Below are positions 15,601-30,700 of a stretch of 64,000 bases of DNA, one piece after another. Origin of the DNA: Tipula vernalis. Lineage: Eukaryota; Arthropoda; Insecta; Diptera; Tipulidae. The notes beneath the pieces are model-generated. The model ran no database searches. It had not been told where the DNA came from and worked only from the letters and a program-made list of their open reading frames with translations. Position 1 is the stretch's first letter, and each line of letters opens with the position of its first letter. A program made the position numbers and the translations under genes. The DNA is taken from positions 94,340,311 through 94,404,310 of the forward strand of contig OY282560.1 in NCBI GenBank assembly GCA_958295665.1. Reading direction: 5' to 3'.

Positions 15601-18600
15601 ACAGTTGATTTTCAATAAAATTGAATTTTATAAGAAATGTTTAGAAATAATCAAGCAATCAAAATAAAAATTGTCACAGCAATTACAGGTCCCGAAACCT
15701 ATTGATAGAGGTATCAACCATCGTAATCGGACCATTTTAGATTTTTACCGCCCAAAATCTTGTGGGCTATAGCACAGTTGATTTTCAATAAAATTGAATT
15801 TTCTAAGAAATGTTTAGAAATAATCGAGCAATCAAAATGAAAATTGTCACAGCAATTACAGGTACCGAAACCTATTGATAGAGGTACCAACCATCGTAAT
15901 CGGACAATTTTTGATTTTTGCCGCCCAAAAACTTGTGGGCTATAGCACAGTTGATTTTCAATAAAATTGAATTTTATAAGAAATGTTTAGAAATAATCGA
16001 GCAATCAAAATGAAAATTGTCACAGCAATTACAGGTCCCGAAACCTATTGATAGAGGTATCAACCATCGTAATCGGACCATTTTAGATTTTTGCCGCCCA
16101 AAAACTTGTGGGCTATAGCACAGTTAATTTTCCATAAAATTGAATTTTCTAAGAAATGTTTAGAAATAATCGAGCAATCAAAACGAAAATTGTCACAGCA
16201 ATTACAGGTCCCGAAACATATTGATAGAGGTACCAACCATCGTAATCGGACAATTTTTGATTTTTGCCGCCCAAAAACTTGTGGGCTATAGCACAGTTGA
16301 TTTTCAATAAAATTGAATTTTATAAGAAATGTTTAGAAATAATCGAGCAATCAAAATGAAAATTGTCACAGCAATTACAGGTCCCGAAACCTATTGATAG
16401 AGGTATCAACCATCGTAATCGGACCATTTTAGATTTTTGCCGCCCAAAAACTTGTGGGCTATAGCACAGTTAATTTTCCATAAAATTGAATTTTCTAAGA
16501 AATGTTTAGAAATAATCGAGCAATCAAAATGAAAATTGTCACAGCAATTACAGGTCCCGAAACCTATTGATAGAGGTATCAACCATCGTAATCGGACCAT
16601 TTTAGATTTTTCCCGCCCAAAAACTTGTGGGCTATAGCACAGTTGATTTTCAATAAAATTGAATTTTATAAGAAATGTTTAGAAATAATCGAGCAATCAA
16701 AATGAAAATTGTCACAGCAATTACAGGTCCCGAAACCTATTGATAGAGGTATCAACCATCGTAATCGGACAATTTTAGATTTTTGCCGCCCAAAAACTTG
16801 TGGGCTATAGCACAGTTAATTTTCAATAAAATTGAATTTTCTAAGAAATGTTTAGAAATAATCGAGCAATCAAAATGAAAATTGTCACATCAATTACACG
16901 TCCCGAAACCTATTGATAGAGGTATCAACCATCGTAATCGGACCATTTTAGATTTTTGCCGCCCAAAAACTTGTGGGCTATAGCACAGTTAATTTTCAAT
17001 AAAATTGAATTTTCTAAGAAATGTTTAGAAATAATCGAGCAATCAAAATGAAAATTGTCACATCAATTACACGTCCCGAAACCTATTGATAGAGGTATCA
17101 ACCATCGTAATCGGAACATTTTAGATTTTTCCCGCCCAATAACTTGTGGGCTATAGCACAGTTAATTTTCAATAAAATTGAATTTTCTAAGAAATGTTTA
17201 GAAATAATCAAGCAATCAAAATGAAAATTGTCACAGCAATTACAGGTCCCGAAACCTATTGATAGAGGTATCAACCATCGTAATCGGACCATTTTAGATT
17301 TTTCCCGCCCAAAAACTTGTGGGCTATAGCACAGTTGATTTTCAATAAAATTGAATTTTATAAGAAATGTTTAGAAATAATCGAGCAATCAAAATGAAAA
17401 TTGTCACAGCAATTACAGGTCCCGAAACCTATTGATAGAGGTATCAACCATCGTAATCGGACAATTTTAGATTTTTGCCGCCCAAAAACTTGTGGGCTAT
17501 AGCACAGTTAATTTTCAATAAAATTGAATTTTCTAAGAAATGTTTAGAAATAATCGAGCAATCAAAATGAAAATTGTCACATCAATTACACGTCCCGAAA
17601 CCTATTGATAGAGGTATCAACCATCGTAATCGGACCATTTTAGATTTTTGCCGCCCAAAAACTTGTGGGCTATAGCACAGTTAATTTTCAATAAAATTGA
17701 ATATTCTAAGAAATGTTTAGAAATAATCGAGCAATCAAAATAAAAATTGTCACAGCAATTACAGGTCCCGAAACCTATTGATAGAGGTATCAACCATCGT
17801 AATCTGACAATTTTAAATTTTTGCCGCCCAAAAACTTGTGGGCTATAGCACAGTTGATTTTCAATAAAATTGAATTTTATAAGAAATGTTTAGAAATAAT
17901 CGAGCAATCAAAATGAAAATTGTCACAGCAAATACAGGTCCCGAAACCTATTGATAGAGGTATCAACCATCGTAATCGGACCATTTTAGATTTTTCACGC
18001 CCAAAAACTTGTGGGCTATAGCACAGTAGATTTTCAATAAAATTGAATATTCTAAGAAATGTTTAGAAATAATCGAGCAATCAAAATGAAAATTGTCACA
18101 GCAATTACAGGTCCCGGAAACTATTGATAGAGGTATCAACCATCGTAATCTGACAATTTTAGATTTTTGCCGCCCAAAAACTTGTGGGCTATAGCACAGT
18201 TGATTTTCAATAAAATTGAATTTTATAAGAAATGTTTAGAAATAATCGAGCAATCAAAATAAAAATTGTCACAGCAAATACAGGTCCCGAAACCTATTAA
18301 TAGAGGTATCAACCATCGTAATCGGACCATTTTAGATTTTTGCCGCTCAAAAACTTGTGGGCTATAGCACAGTTAATTTTCCATAAAATTGAATTTTATA
18401 AGAAATGTTTAGAAATAATCGAGCAATTAAAATGAAAATTGTCACAGCAATTACACGTCCCGAAACCTATTGATAGAGGTATCAACCATCGTAATCGGAC
18501 CATTTTAGATTTTTGCCGCCCAAAAACTTGTGGGCTATAGCACAGTTAATTTTCCATAAAATTGAATTTTCTAAGAAATGTTTAGAAATAATCGAGCAAT

Positions 18601-18918
18601 CAAAATGAAAATTGTCACAGCAATTACAGGTCCCGAAACCTATTGATAGAGGTATCAACCATCGTAATCGGACCATTTTAGAATTTTCCCGCCCAAAAAT
18701 TTGTGGGCTATAGCACAGTTAATTTTCAATAAAATTGAATTTTCTAAGAAATGTTTAGAAATAATCGAGCAATCAAAATGAAAATTGCCACAGCAATTAC
18801 ACGTCCCGAAACCTATTGATAGAGGTATCAACCATCGTAATCGGACCATTTTAGATTTTTCCCGCCCAAAAACTTGTGGGCTATAGCACAGTTGATTTTC
18901 AATAAAATTGAATTTTAT
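9630..18918. repeat. Satellite higher-order block B, 9289-bp unit
   Basis: This is the most complete copy of the higher-order unit. Its length equals 54 monomers minus a 51-bp deletion (at 15126) and two 1-bp deletions, one near 11020 and one near 13616. It is followed directly by block C in the same orientation, so the two are tandem. Markers such as ATAACACAG at about 10285, TTACAGCAATTACAGG near 13130 and the 51-bp-deleted monomer recur exactly 9289 bp downstream. Only scattered single-base differences from C were seen by eye, while neighbouring monomers inside the block differ far more. Confidence 0.85.
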
Positions 18919-21900
18919 AAGAAATGTTTAGAAATAATCGAGCAATCAAAATGAAAATTGTCACAGCAATTACAGGTCCCGAAACCTATTGATAGAGGTA
19001 TCAACCATCGTAATCGGACAATTTTAGATTTTTGCCGCCCAAAAACTTGTGGGCTATAGCACAGTTAATTTTCAATAAAATTGAATTTTCTAAGAAATGT
19101 TTAGAAATAATCGAGCAATCAAAATGAAAATTGTCACATCAATTACACGTCCCGAAACCTATTGATAGAGGTATCAACCATCGTAATCGGACCATTTTAG
19201 ATTTTTGCCGCCCAAAAACTTGTGGGCTATAGCACAGTTAATTTTCAATAAAATTGAATTTTCTAAGAAATGTTTAGAAATAATCGAGCAATCAAAATGA
19301 AAATTGTCACATCAATTACACGTCCCGAAACCTATTGATAGAGGTATCAACCATCGTAATCGGACCATTTTAGATTTTTCCCGCCCAATAACTTGTGGGC
19401 TATAGCACAGTTAATTTTCAATAAAATTGAATTTTCTAAGAAATGTTTAGAAATAATCAAGCAATCAAAATAAAAATTGTCACAGCAATTACAGGTCCCG
19501 AAACCTATTGATAGAGGTATCAACCATCGTAATCGGACAATTTTAGATTTTTGCCGCCCAAAAACTTGTGGGCTATAACACAGTAGATTTTCAATAAAAT
19601 TGAATTTTATAAGAAATGTTTAGCAATAATCGAGCAATCAAAATGAAAATTGTCACAGCAAATACAGGTCCCGAAACCTATTGATAGAGGTATCAACCAT
19701 CGTAATCGGACCATTTTAGATTTTTCACGCCCAAAAACTTGTGGGCTATAGCACAGTAGATTTTCAATAAAATTGAATATTCTAAGAAATGTTTAGAAAT
19801 AATCGAGCAATCAAAATGAAAATTGTCACAGCAATTACAGGTCCCGAAACCTATTGATAGAGGTATCAACCATCGTAATCTGACAATTTTAGATTTTTGC
19901 CGCCCAAAAACTTGTGGGCTATAGCACAGTTGATTTTCAATAAAATTGAATTTTATAAGAAATGTTTAGAAATAATCGAGCAATCAAAATGAAAATTGTC
20001 ACAGCAAATACAGGTCCCGAAACCTATTGATAGAGGTATCAACCATCGTAATCGGACCATTTTAGATTTTTCACGCCCAAAAACTTGTGGGCTATAGCAC
20101 AGTAGATTTTCAATAAAATTGAATATTCTAAGAAATGTTTAGAAATAATCGAGCAATCAAAATTAAAATTGTCACAGCAATTACAGGTCCCGGAACCTAT
20201 TGATAGAGGTATCAACCATCGTAATCTGACAATTTTAGATTTTTGCCGCCCAAAAACTTGTGGGCTATAGCACAGTTGATTTTCAATAAAATTGAATTTT
20301 ATAAGAAATGTTAAAAATAATCGAGCAATCAAAATAAAAATTGTCACAGCAAATACAGGTCCCGAAACCTATTAATAGAGTTATCAACCATCGTAATCGG
20401 ACCATTTTAGATTTTTGCCGCTCAAAAACTTGTGGGCTATAGCACAGTTAATTTTCCATAAAATTGAATTTTATAAGAAATGTTTAGAAATAATCGAGCA
20501 ATCAAAATGAAAATTGTCACAGCAATTACACGTCCCGAAACCTATTGATAGAGGTATCAACCATCGTAATCGGACCATTTTAGATTTTTGCCGCCCAAAA
20601 ACTTGTGGGCTATAGCACAGTTAATTTTCAATAAAATTGAATTTTCTAAGAAATGTTTAGAAATAATCGAGCAATCAAAATGAAAATTGTCACAGCAATT
20701 ACAGGTCCCGAAACCTATTGATAGAGGTATCAACCATCGTAATCGGACCATTTTAGAATTTTCCCGCCCAAAAATTTGTGGGCTATAGCACAGTTAATTT
20801 TCAATAAAATTGAATTTTCTAAGAAATGTTTAGAAATAATCGAGCAATCAAAATGAAAATTGTCACAGCAATTACAGGTCCCGAAACCTATTGATAGAGG
20901 TATCAACCATCGTAATCGGACCATTTTAGATTTTTGCCGCCCAAAAACTTGTGGGCTATAGCACAGTTAATTTTCCATAAAATTGAATTTTCTAAGAAAT
21001 GTTTAGAAATAATCGAGCAATCAAAACGAAAATTGTCACAGCAATTACAGGTACCGAAACCTATTGATAGAGGTACCAACCATCGTAATCGGACAATTTT
21101 TGATTTTTGCCGCCCAAAAACTTGTGGGCTATAGCACAGTTGATTTTCAATAAAATTGAATTTTATAAGAAATGTTTAGAAATAATCGAGCAATCAAAAT
21201 GAAAATTGTCACAGCAATTACAGGTCCCGAAACCTATTGATAGAGGTATCAACCATCGTAATCGGACCATTTTAGATTTTTGCCGCCCAAAAACTTGTGG
21301 GCTATAGCACAGTTAATTTTCAATAAAATTGAATTTTCTAAGAAATGTTTAGAAATAATCGAGCAATCAAAACGAAAATTGTCACAGCAATTACAGGTCC
21401 CGAAACCTATTGATAGAGGTATCAACCATCGTAATCGGACCATTTTAGATTTTTCCCGCCCAAAAACTTGTGGGCTATAGCACAGTTGATTTTCAATAAA
21501 ATTGAATTTTATAAGAAATGTTTAGAAATAATCGAGCAATCAAAATGAAAATTGTCACAGCAATTACAGGTCCCGAAACCTATTGATAGAGGTATCAACC
21601 ATCGTAATCGGACAATTTTAGATTTTTGCCGCCCAAAAACTTGTGGGCTATAGCACAGTTAATTTTCAATAAAATTGAATTTTCTAAGAAATGTTAAGAA
21701 ATAATCGAGCAATCAAAATGAAAATTGTCACATCAATTACACGTCCCGAAACCTATTGATAGAGGTATCAACCATCGTAATCGGACCATTTTAGATTTTT
21801 GCCGCCCAAAAACTTGTGGGCTATAGCACAGTTAATTTTCAATAAAATTGAATTTTCTAAGAAATGTTTAGAAATAATCGAGCAATCAAAATGAAAATTG

Positions 21901-24900
21901 TCACATCAATTACACGTCCCGAAACCTATTGATAGAGGTATCAACCATGGTAATCGGACCATTTTAGATTTTTCCCGCCCAATAACTTGTGGGCTATAGC
22001 ACAGTTAATTTTCAATAAAATTGAATTTTCTAAGAAATGTTTAGAAATAATCAAGCAATCAAAATAAAAATTGTCACAGCAATTACAGGTCCCGAAACCT
22101 ATTGATAGAGGTATCAACCATCGTAATCGGACAATTTTAGATTTTTGCCGCCCAAAAACTTGTGGGCTATAACACAGTAGATTTTCAATAAAATTGAATT
22201 TTATAAGAAATGTTTAGAAATAATCGAGCAATCAAAATGAAAATTGTCACAGCAAATACAGGTCCCGAAACCTATTGATAGAGGTATCAACCATCGTAAT
22301 CGGACCATTTTAGATTTTTCACGCCCAAAAACTAGTGGGCTATAGCACAGTAGATTTTCAATAAAATTGAATATTCTAAGAAATGTTTAGAAATAATCGA
22401 GCAATCAAAATGAAAATTGTTACAGCAATTACAGGTCCCGAAACCTATTGATAGAGGTATCAACCATCGTAATCTGACAATTTTAGATTTTTGCCGCCCA
22501 AAAACTTGTGGGCTATAGCACAGTTGATTTTCAATAAAATTGAATTTTATAAGAAATGTTTAGAAATAATCGAGCAATCAAAATGAAAATTGTCACAGCA
22601 AATACAGGTCCCGAAACCTATTGATAGAGGTATCAACCATCGTAATCGGACCATTTTAGATTTTTCACGCCCAAAAACTTGTGGGCTATAGCACAGTAGA
22701 TTTTCAATAAAATTGAATATTCTAAGAAATGTTTAGAAATAATCGAGCAATCAAAATGAAAATTGTCACAGCAATTACAGGTCCCGGAACCTATTGATAG
22801 AGGTATCAACCATCGTAATCTGACAATTTTAGATTTTTGCCGCCCAAAAACTTGTGGGCTATAGCACAGTTGATTTTCAATAAAATTGAATTTTATAAGA
22901 AATGTTAAAAATAATCAAGCAATCAAAATAAAAATTGTCACAGCAAATACAGGTCCCGAAACCTATTAATAGAGGTATCAACCATCGTAATCGGACCATT
23001 TTAGATTTTTGCCGCTCAAAAACTTGTGGGCTATAGCACAGTTAATTTTCCATAAAATTGAATTTTATAAGAAATGTTTAGAAATAATCGAGCAATCAAA
23101 ATGAAAATTGTCACAGCAATTACACGTCCCGAAACCTATTGATAGAGGTATCAACCATCGTAATCGGACCATTTTAGATTTTTGCCGCCCAAAAACTTGT
23201 GGGCTATAGCACAGTTAATTTTCAATAAAATTGAATTTTCTAAGAAATGTTTAGAAATAATCGAGCAATCAAAATGAAAATTGTCACAGCAATTACATGT
23301 CCCGAAACCTATTGATAGAGGTATCAACCATCGTAATCGGACCATTTTAGAATTTTCCCGCCCAAAAATTTGTGGGCTATAGCACAGTTAATTTTCAATA
23401 AAATTGAATTTTCTAAGAAATGTTTAGAAATAATCGAGCAATCAAAATGAAAATTGTCACATCAATTACACGTCCCGAAACCTATTGATAGAGGTATCAG
23501 CCATCGTAATCGGACCATTTTAGATTTTTCCCGCCCAAAAACTTGTGGGCTATAGCACAGTTGATTTTCAATAAAATTGAATTTTATAAGAAATGTTTAG
23601 AAATAATCGAGCAATCAAAATGAAAATTGTCACAGCAATTACAGGTCCCGAAACCTATTGATAGAGGTATCAACCATCGTAATCGGACAATTTTAGATTT
23701 TTGCCGCCCAAAAACTTGTGGGCTATAGCACAGTTAATTTTCAATAAAATTGAATTTTCTAAGAAATGTTTAGAAATAATCGAGCAATCAAAATGAAAAT
23801 TGTCACATCAATTACACGTCCCGAAACATATTGATAGAGGTATCAACCATCGTAATCGGACCATTTTAGATTTTTGCCGCCCAAAAACTTGTGGGCTATA
23901 GCACAGTTAATTTTCAATAAAATTGAATTTTCTAAGAAATGTTTAGAAATAATCGAGCAATCAAAATGAAAATTGTCACATCAATTACACGTCCCGAAAC
24001 CTATTGATAGAGGTATCAACCATCGTAATCGGACCATTTTAGATTTTTCCCGCCCAAAAACTTGTGGGCTATAGCTCAGTTAATTTTCAATAAAATTGAA
24101 TTTTCTAAGAAATGTTTAGAAATAATCGAGCAATCAAAATGAAAATTGTCACAGCAATTACAGGTCCCGAAACCTATTGATAGAGGTATCAACCATCGTA
24201 ATCGGACAATTTTAGATTTTTGCCGCCCAAAAACTTGTGGGCTATAGCACAGTTAATTTTCCATAAAATTGAATTTTCTAAGAAATGTTTAGAAATAATC
24301 GAGCAATCAAAATGAAAATTGTCACAGCAATTACAGGTCCCGAAACCTATTGATAGAGGTATCAACCATCGTAATCGGACAATTTTAGATTTTTGCCGCC
24401 CAAAAACTTGTGGGCAATAATCGAGCAATCAAAATGAAAATTGTCACAGCAATTACAGGTCCCGAAACCTATTGATAGAGGTATCAGCCATCGTAATCGG
24501 ACAATTTTAAATTTTTGTCGCACAAAAACTTGTGGGCTATAGCACAGTTGATTTTCAATAAAATTGAATTTTATAAGAAATGTTTAAAAATAATCGAGCA
24601 ATCAAAATGAAAATTGTCACAACAATTACAGGTCCCGAAACCTATTGATAGAGGTATCAACCATCGTAATCGGACCATTTTAGATTTTTGCCGCCCAAAA
24701 ACTTGTGGGCTATAGCACGGTTGATTTTCAATAAAATTGAATTTTCTAAGAAATGTTTAGAAATAATTGAGCAATCAAAATGAAAATTGTCACAGCAAAT
24801 ACAGGTCCCGAAACCTATTGATAGAGGTATCAACCATCGTAATCGGACCATTTTAGATTTTTGCCGCCCAAAAACTTGTGGGCTATAGCACAGTTGATTT

Positions 24901-27735
24901 TCAATAAAATTGAATTTTATAAGAAATGTTTAGAAATAATCAAGCAATCAAAATAAAAATTGTCACAGCAATTACAGGTCCCGAAACCTATTGATAGAGG
25001 TATCAACCATCGTAATCGGACCATTTTAGATTTTTACCGCCCAAAATCTTGTGGGCTATAGCACAGTTGATTTTCAATAAAATTGAATTTTCTAAGAAAT
25101 GTTTAGAAATAATCGAGCAATCAAAATGAAAATTGTCACAGCAATTACAGGTACCGAAACCTATTGATAGAGGTACCAACCATCGTAATCGGACAATTTT
25201 TGATTTTTGCCGCCCAAAAACTTGTGGGCTATAGCACAGTTGATTTTCAATAAAATTGAATTTTATAAGAAATGTTTAGAAATAATCGAGCAATCAAAAT
25301 GAAAATTGTCACAGCAATTACAGGTCCCGAAACCTATTGATAGAGGTATCAACCATCGTAATCGGACCATTTTAGATTTTTGCCGCCCAAAAACTTGTGG
25401 GCTATAGCACAGTTAATTTTCCATAAAATTGAATTTTCTAAGAAATGTTTAGAAATAATCGAGCAATCAAAACGAAAATTGTCACAGCAATTACAGGTCC
25501 CGAAACATATTGATAGAGGTACCAACCATCGTAATCGGACAATTTTTGATTTTTGCCGCCCAAAAACTTGTGGGCTATAGCACAGTTGATTTTCAATAAA
25601 ATTGAATTTTATAAGAAATGTTTAGAAATAATCGAGCAATCAAAATGAAAATTGTCACAGCAATTACAGGTCCCGAAACCTATTGATAGAGGTATCAACC
25701 ATCGTAATCGGACCATTTTAGATTTTTGCCGCCCAAAAACTTGTGGGCTATAGCACAGTTAATTTTCCATAAAATTGAATTTTCTAAGAAATGTTTAGAA
25801 ATAATCGAGCAATCAAAATGAAAATTGTCACAGCAATTACAGGTCCCGAAACCTATTGATAGAGGTATCAACCATCGTAATCGGACCATTTTAGATTTTT
25901 CCCGCCCAAAAACTTGTGGGCTATAGCACAGTTGATTTTCAATAAAATTGAATTTTATAAGAAATGTTTAGAAATAATCGAGCAATCAAAATGAAAATTG
26001 TCACAGCAATTACAGGTCCCGAAACCTATTGATAGAGGTATCAACCATCGTAATCGGACAATTTTAGATTTTTGCCGCCCAAAAACTTGTGGGCTATAGC
26101 ACAGTTAATTTTCAATAAAATTGAATTTTCTAAGAAATGTTTAGAAATAATCGAGCAATCAAAATGAAAATTGTCACATCAATTACACGTCCCGAAACCT
26201 ATTGATAGAGGTATCAACCATCGTAATCGGACCATTTTAGATTTTTGCCGCCCAAAAACTTGTGGGCTATAGCACAGTTAATTTTCAATAAAATTGAATA
26301 TTCTAAGAAATGTTTAGAAATAATCGAGCAATCAAAATAAAAATTGTCACAGCAATTACAGGTCCCGAAACCTATTGATAGAGGTATCAACCATCGTAAT
26401 CTGACAATTTTAAATTTTTGCCGCCCAAAAACTTGTGGGCTATAGCACAGTTGATTTTCAATAAAATTGAATTTTATAAGAAATGTTTAGAAATAATCGA
26501 GCAATCAAAATGAAAATTGTCACAGCAAATACAGGTCCCGAAACCTATTGATAGAGGTATCAACCATCGTAATCGGACCATTTTAGATTTTTCACGCCCA
26601 AAAACTTGTGGGCTATAGCACAGTAGATTTTCAATAAAATTGAATATTCTAAGAAATGTTTAGAAATAATCGAGCAATCAAAATGAAAATTGTCACAGCA
26701 ATTACAGGTCCCGGAAACTATTGATAGAGGTATCAACCATCGTAATCTGACAATTTTAGATTTTTGCCGCCCAAAAACTTGTGGGCTATAGCACAGTTGA
26801 TTTTCAATAAAATTGAATTTTATAAGAAATGTTTAGAAATAATCGAGCAATCAAAATAAAAATTGTCACAGCAAATACAGGTCCCGAAACCTATTAATAG
26901 AGGTATCAACCATCGTAATCGGACCATTTTAGATTTTTGCCGCTCAAAAACTTGTGGGCTATAGCACAGTTAATTTTCCATAAAATTGAATTTTATAAGA
27001 AATGTTTAGAAATAATCGAGCAATTAAAATGAAAATTGTCACAGCAATTACACGTCCCGAAACCTATTGATAGAGGTATCAACCATCGTAATCGGACCAT
27101 TTTAGATTTTTGCCGCCCAAAAACTTGTGGGCTATAGCACAGTTAATTTTCCATAAAATTGAATTTTCTAAGAAATGTTTAGAAATAATCGAGCAATCAA
27201 AATGAAAATTGTCACAGCAATTACAGGTCCCGAAACCTATTGATAGAGGTATCAACCATCGTAATCGGACCATTTTAGAATTTTCCCGCCCAAAAATTTG
27301 TGGGCTATAGCACAGTTAATTTTCAATAAAATTGAATTTTCTAAGAAATGTTTAGAAATAATCGAGCAATCAAAATGAAAATTGCCACAGCAATTACACG
27401 TCCCGAAACCTATTGATAGAGGTATCAACCATCGTAATCGGACCATTTTAGATTTTTCCCGCCCAAAAACTTGTGGGCTATAGCACAGTTGATTTTCAAT
27501 AAAATTGAATTTTATAAGAAATGTTTAGAAATAATCGAGCAATCAAAATGAAAATTGTCACAGCAATTACAGGTCCCGAAACCTATTGATAGAGGTATCA
27601 ACCATCGTAATCGGACAATTTTAGATTTTTGCCGCCCAAAAACTTGTGGGCTATAGCACAGTTAATTTTCAATAAAATTGAATTTTCTAAGAAATGTTTA
27701 GAAATAATCGAGCAATCAAAATGAAAATTGTCACA
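18919..27735. repeat. Satellite higher-order block C, B minus four monomers
   Basis: It pairs with B at an offset of 9289 bp from 18919 to about 26280. Beyond that the offset falls to 8597 bp, because four monomers (692 bp) present in B at about 16990-17690 are missing here. The 8597 offset then holds to about 27735. Base changes private to this copy include GTTTAGCAATAATC near 19620 and GAGTTATCAACC near 20380. The unit carries its own copy of the 51-bp deletion at 24415. Confidence 0.85.
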
Positions 27736-30700
27736 GCAATTACACGTCCCGAAACCTATTGATAGAGGTATCAACCATCGTAATCGGACCATTTTAGATT
27801 TTTCCCGCCCAAAAACTTGTGGGCTATAGCACAGTTAATTTTCAATAAAATTGAATTTTCTAAGAAATGTTTAGAAATAATCGAGCAATCAAAATGAAAA
27901 TTGTCACATCAATTACACGTCCCGAAACCTATTGATAGAGGTATCAACCATCGTAATCGGACCATTTTAGATTTTTCCCGCCCAAAAACTTGTGGTTAAT
28001 TTTCAATAAAATTGAATTTTCTAAGAAATGTTTAGAAATAATCGAGCAATCAAAATGAAAATTGTCACAGCAATTACAGGTCCCGAAACCTATTGATAGA
28101 GGTATCAACCATCGTAATCGGACCATTTTAGAATTTTCCCGCCCAAAAACTTGTGGGCTATAGCACAGTTAATTTTCAATAAAATTGAATTTTCCAAGAA
28201 ATGTTTAGAAATAATCGAGCAATCAAAATGAAAATTGTCACATCAATTACACGTCCCGAAACCTATTGATAGAGGTATCAACCATCGTAATCGGACCATT
28301 TTAGATTTTTCCCGCCCAAAAACTTGTGGGCTATAGCACAGTTAATTTTCAATAAAATTGAATTTTCTAAGAAATGTTTAGAAATAATCGAGCAATCAAA
28401 ATGAAAATTGTCACAGCAATTACAGGTCCCGAAACCTATTGATAGAGGTATCAACCATCGTAATCGGACAATTTTAGATTTTTGCCGCCCAAAAACTTGT
28501 GGGCAATAATCGAGCAATCAAAATGAAAATTGTCACAGCAATTACAGGTCCCGAAACCTATTGATAGAGGTATCAACCATCGTAATCGGACCATTTTAGA
28601 TTTTTGCCGCCCAAAAACTTGTGGGCTATAGCACAGTTAATTTTCCATAAAATTGAATTTTCTAAGAAATGTTTAGAAATAATCGAGCAATCAAAATGAA
28701 AATTGTCACATCAATTACACGTCCCGAAACCTATTGATAGAGGTATCAACCATCGTAATCGGACCATTTTAGATTTTTGCCGCCCAAAAACTTGTGGGCT
28801 ATAGCACAGTTAGTTTTCAATAAAATTGAATTTTCTAAGAAATGTTTAGAAATAATCGAGCAATCAAAATGAAAATTGTCACAGCAATTACAGGTCCCGA
28901 AACCTATTGATAGAGGTATCAACCATCGTAATCGGACCATTTTAGATTTTTGCCGCCCAAAAACTTGTGGGCTATAGCACAGTTGATTTTCAATAAAATT
29001 GAATTTTCTAAGAAATGTTTAGAAATAATCGAGCAATCAAAATGAAAATTGTCACAGCAATTACAGGTCCCGAAACCTATTGATAGAGGTATCAACCATC
29101 GTAATCGGACAATTTTAGATTTTTGCCGCCCAAAAACTTGTGGGCAATAATCGAGCAATCAAAATGAAAATTGTCACAGCAATTACAGGTCCCGAAACCT
29201 ATTGATAGAGGTTTCAACCATCGTAATCGGACCATTTTAGAATTTTCCCGCCCAAAAATTTGTGGGCTATAGCACAGTTAATTTTCAATAAAATTGAATT
29301 TTCTAAGAAATGTTTAGAAATAATCGAGCAATCAAAATGAAAATTGTCACAGCAATTACAGGTCCCGAAACCTATTGATAGAGGTATCAACCATCGTAAT
29401 CGGACAATTTTAGATTTTTCACGCCCAAAAACTTGTGGGCTATAGCACAGTAGATTTTCAATAAAATTGAATATTCTAAGAAATGTTTAGAAATAATCGA
29501 GCAATCAAAATGAAAATTGTCACAGCAATTACAGGTCCCGAAACCTATTGATAGAGGTATCAACCATCGTAATCTGACAATTTTAGATTTTTGCCGCCCA
29601 AAAACTTGTGGGCTATAGCACAGTTGATTTTCAATAAAATTGAATTTTATAAGAAATGTTTAGAAATAATCGAGCAATCAAAATAAAAATTGTCACAGCA
29701 AATACAGGTCCCGAAACCTATTAATAGAGGTATCAACCATCGTAATCGGACCATTTTAGATTTTTGCCGCCCAAAATCTTGTGGGCTATAGCACAGTTAA
29801 TTTTCCATAAAATTGAATTTTCTAAGAAATGTTTAGAAATAATCGAGCAATCAAAATGAAAATTGTCACAGCAATTACAGGTCCCGAAACCTATTGATAG
29901 AGGTATCAACCATCGTAATCGGACCATTTTAGATTTTTGCCGCCCAAAAACTTGTGGGCTATAGCACAGTTAATTTTCCATAAAATTGAATTTTCTAAGA
30001 AATGTTTAGAAATAATCGAGCAATCAAAATGAAAATTGTCACAGCAATTACAGGTCCCGAAACCTATTGATAGAGGTATCAACCATCGTAATCGGACGAT
30101 TTTAGAATTTTGCCGCCCAAAAATTTGTGGGCTATAGCACAGTTAATTTTCAATAAAATTGAATTTTCTAAGAAATGTTTAGAAATAATCGAGCAATCAA
30201 AATGAAAATTGTCACATCAATTACACGTCCCGAAACCTATTGATAGAGGTATCAACCATCGTAATCGGACCATTTTAGATTTTTGCCGCCCAAAAACTTG
30301 TGGGCTATAGCACAGTTAGTTTTCAATAAAATTGAATTTTCTAAGAAATGTTTAGAAATAATCGAGCAATCAAAATGAAAATTGTCACAGCAATTACAGG
30401 TCCCGAAACCTATTGATAGAGGTATCAACCATCGTAATCGGACCATTTTAGATTTTTGCCGCCCAAAAACTTGTGGGCTATAGCACAGTTGATTTTCAAT
30501 AAAATTGAATTTTCTAAGAAATGTTTAGAAATAATCGAGCAATCAAAATGAAAATTGTCACAGCAATTACAGGTCCCGAAACCTATTGATAGAGGTATCA
30601 ACCATCGTAATCGGATCATTTTAAATTTTTGCCGCCCAAAAACTTGTGGGCTATAGCACAGTTGATTTTCAATAAAATTGAATTTTCTAAAAAATGTTTA

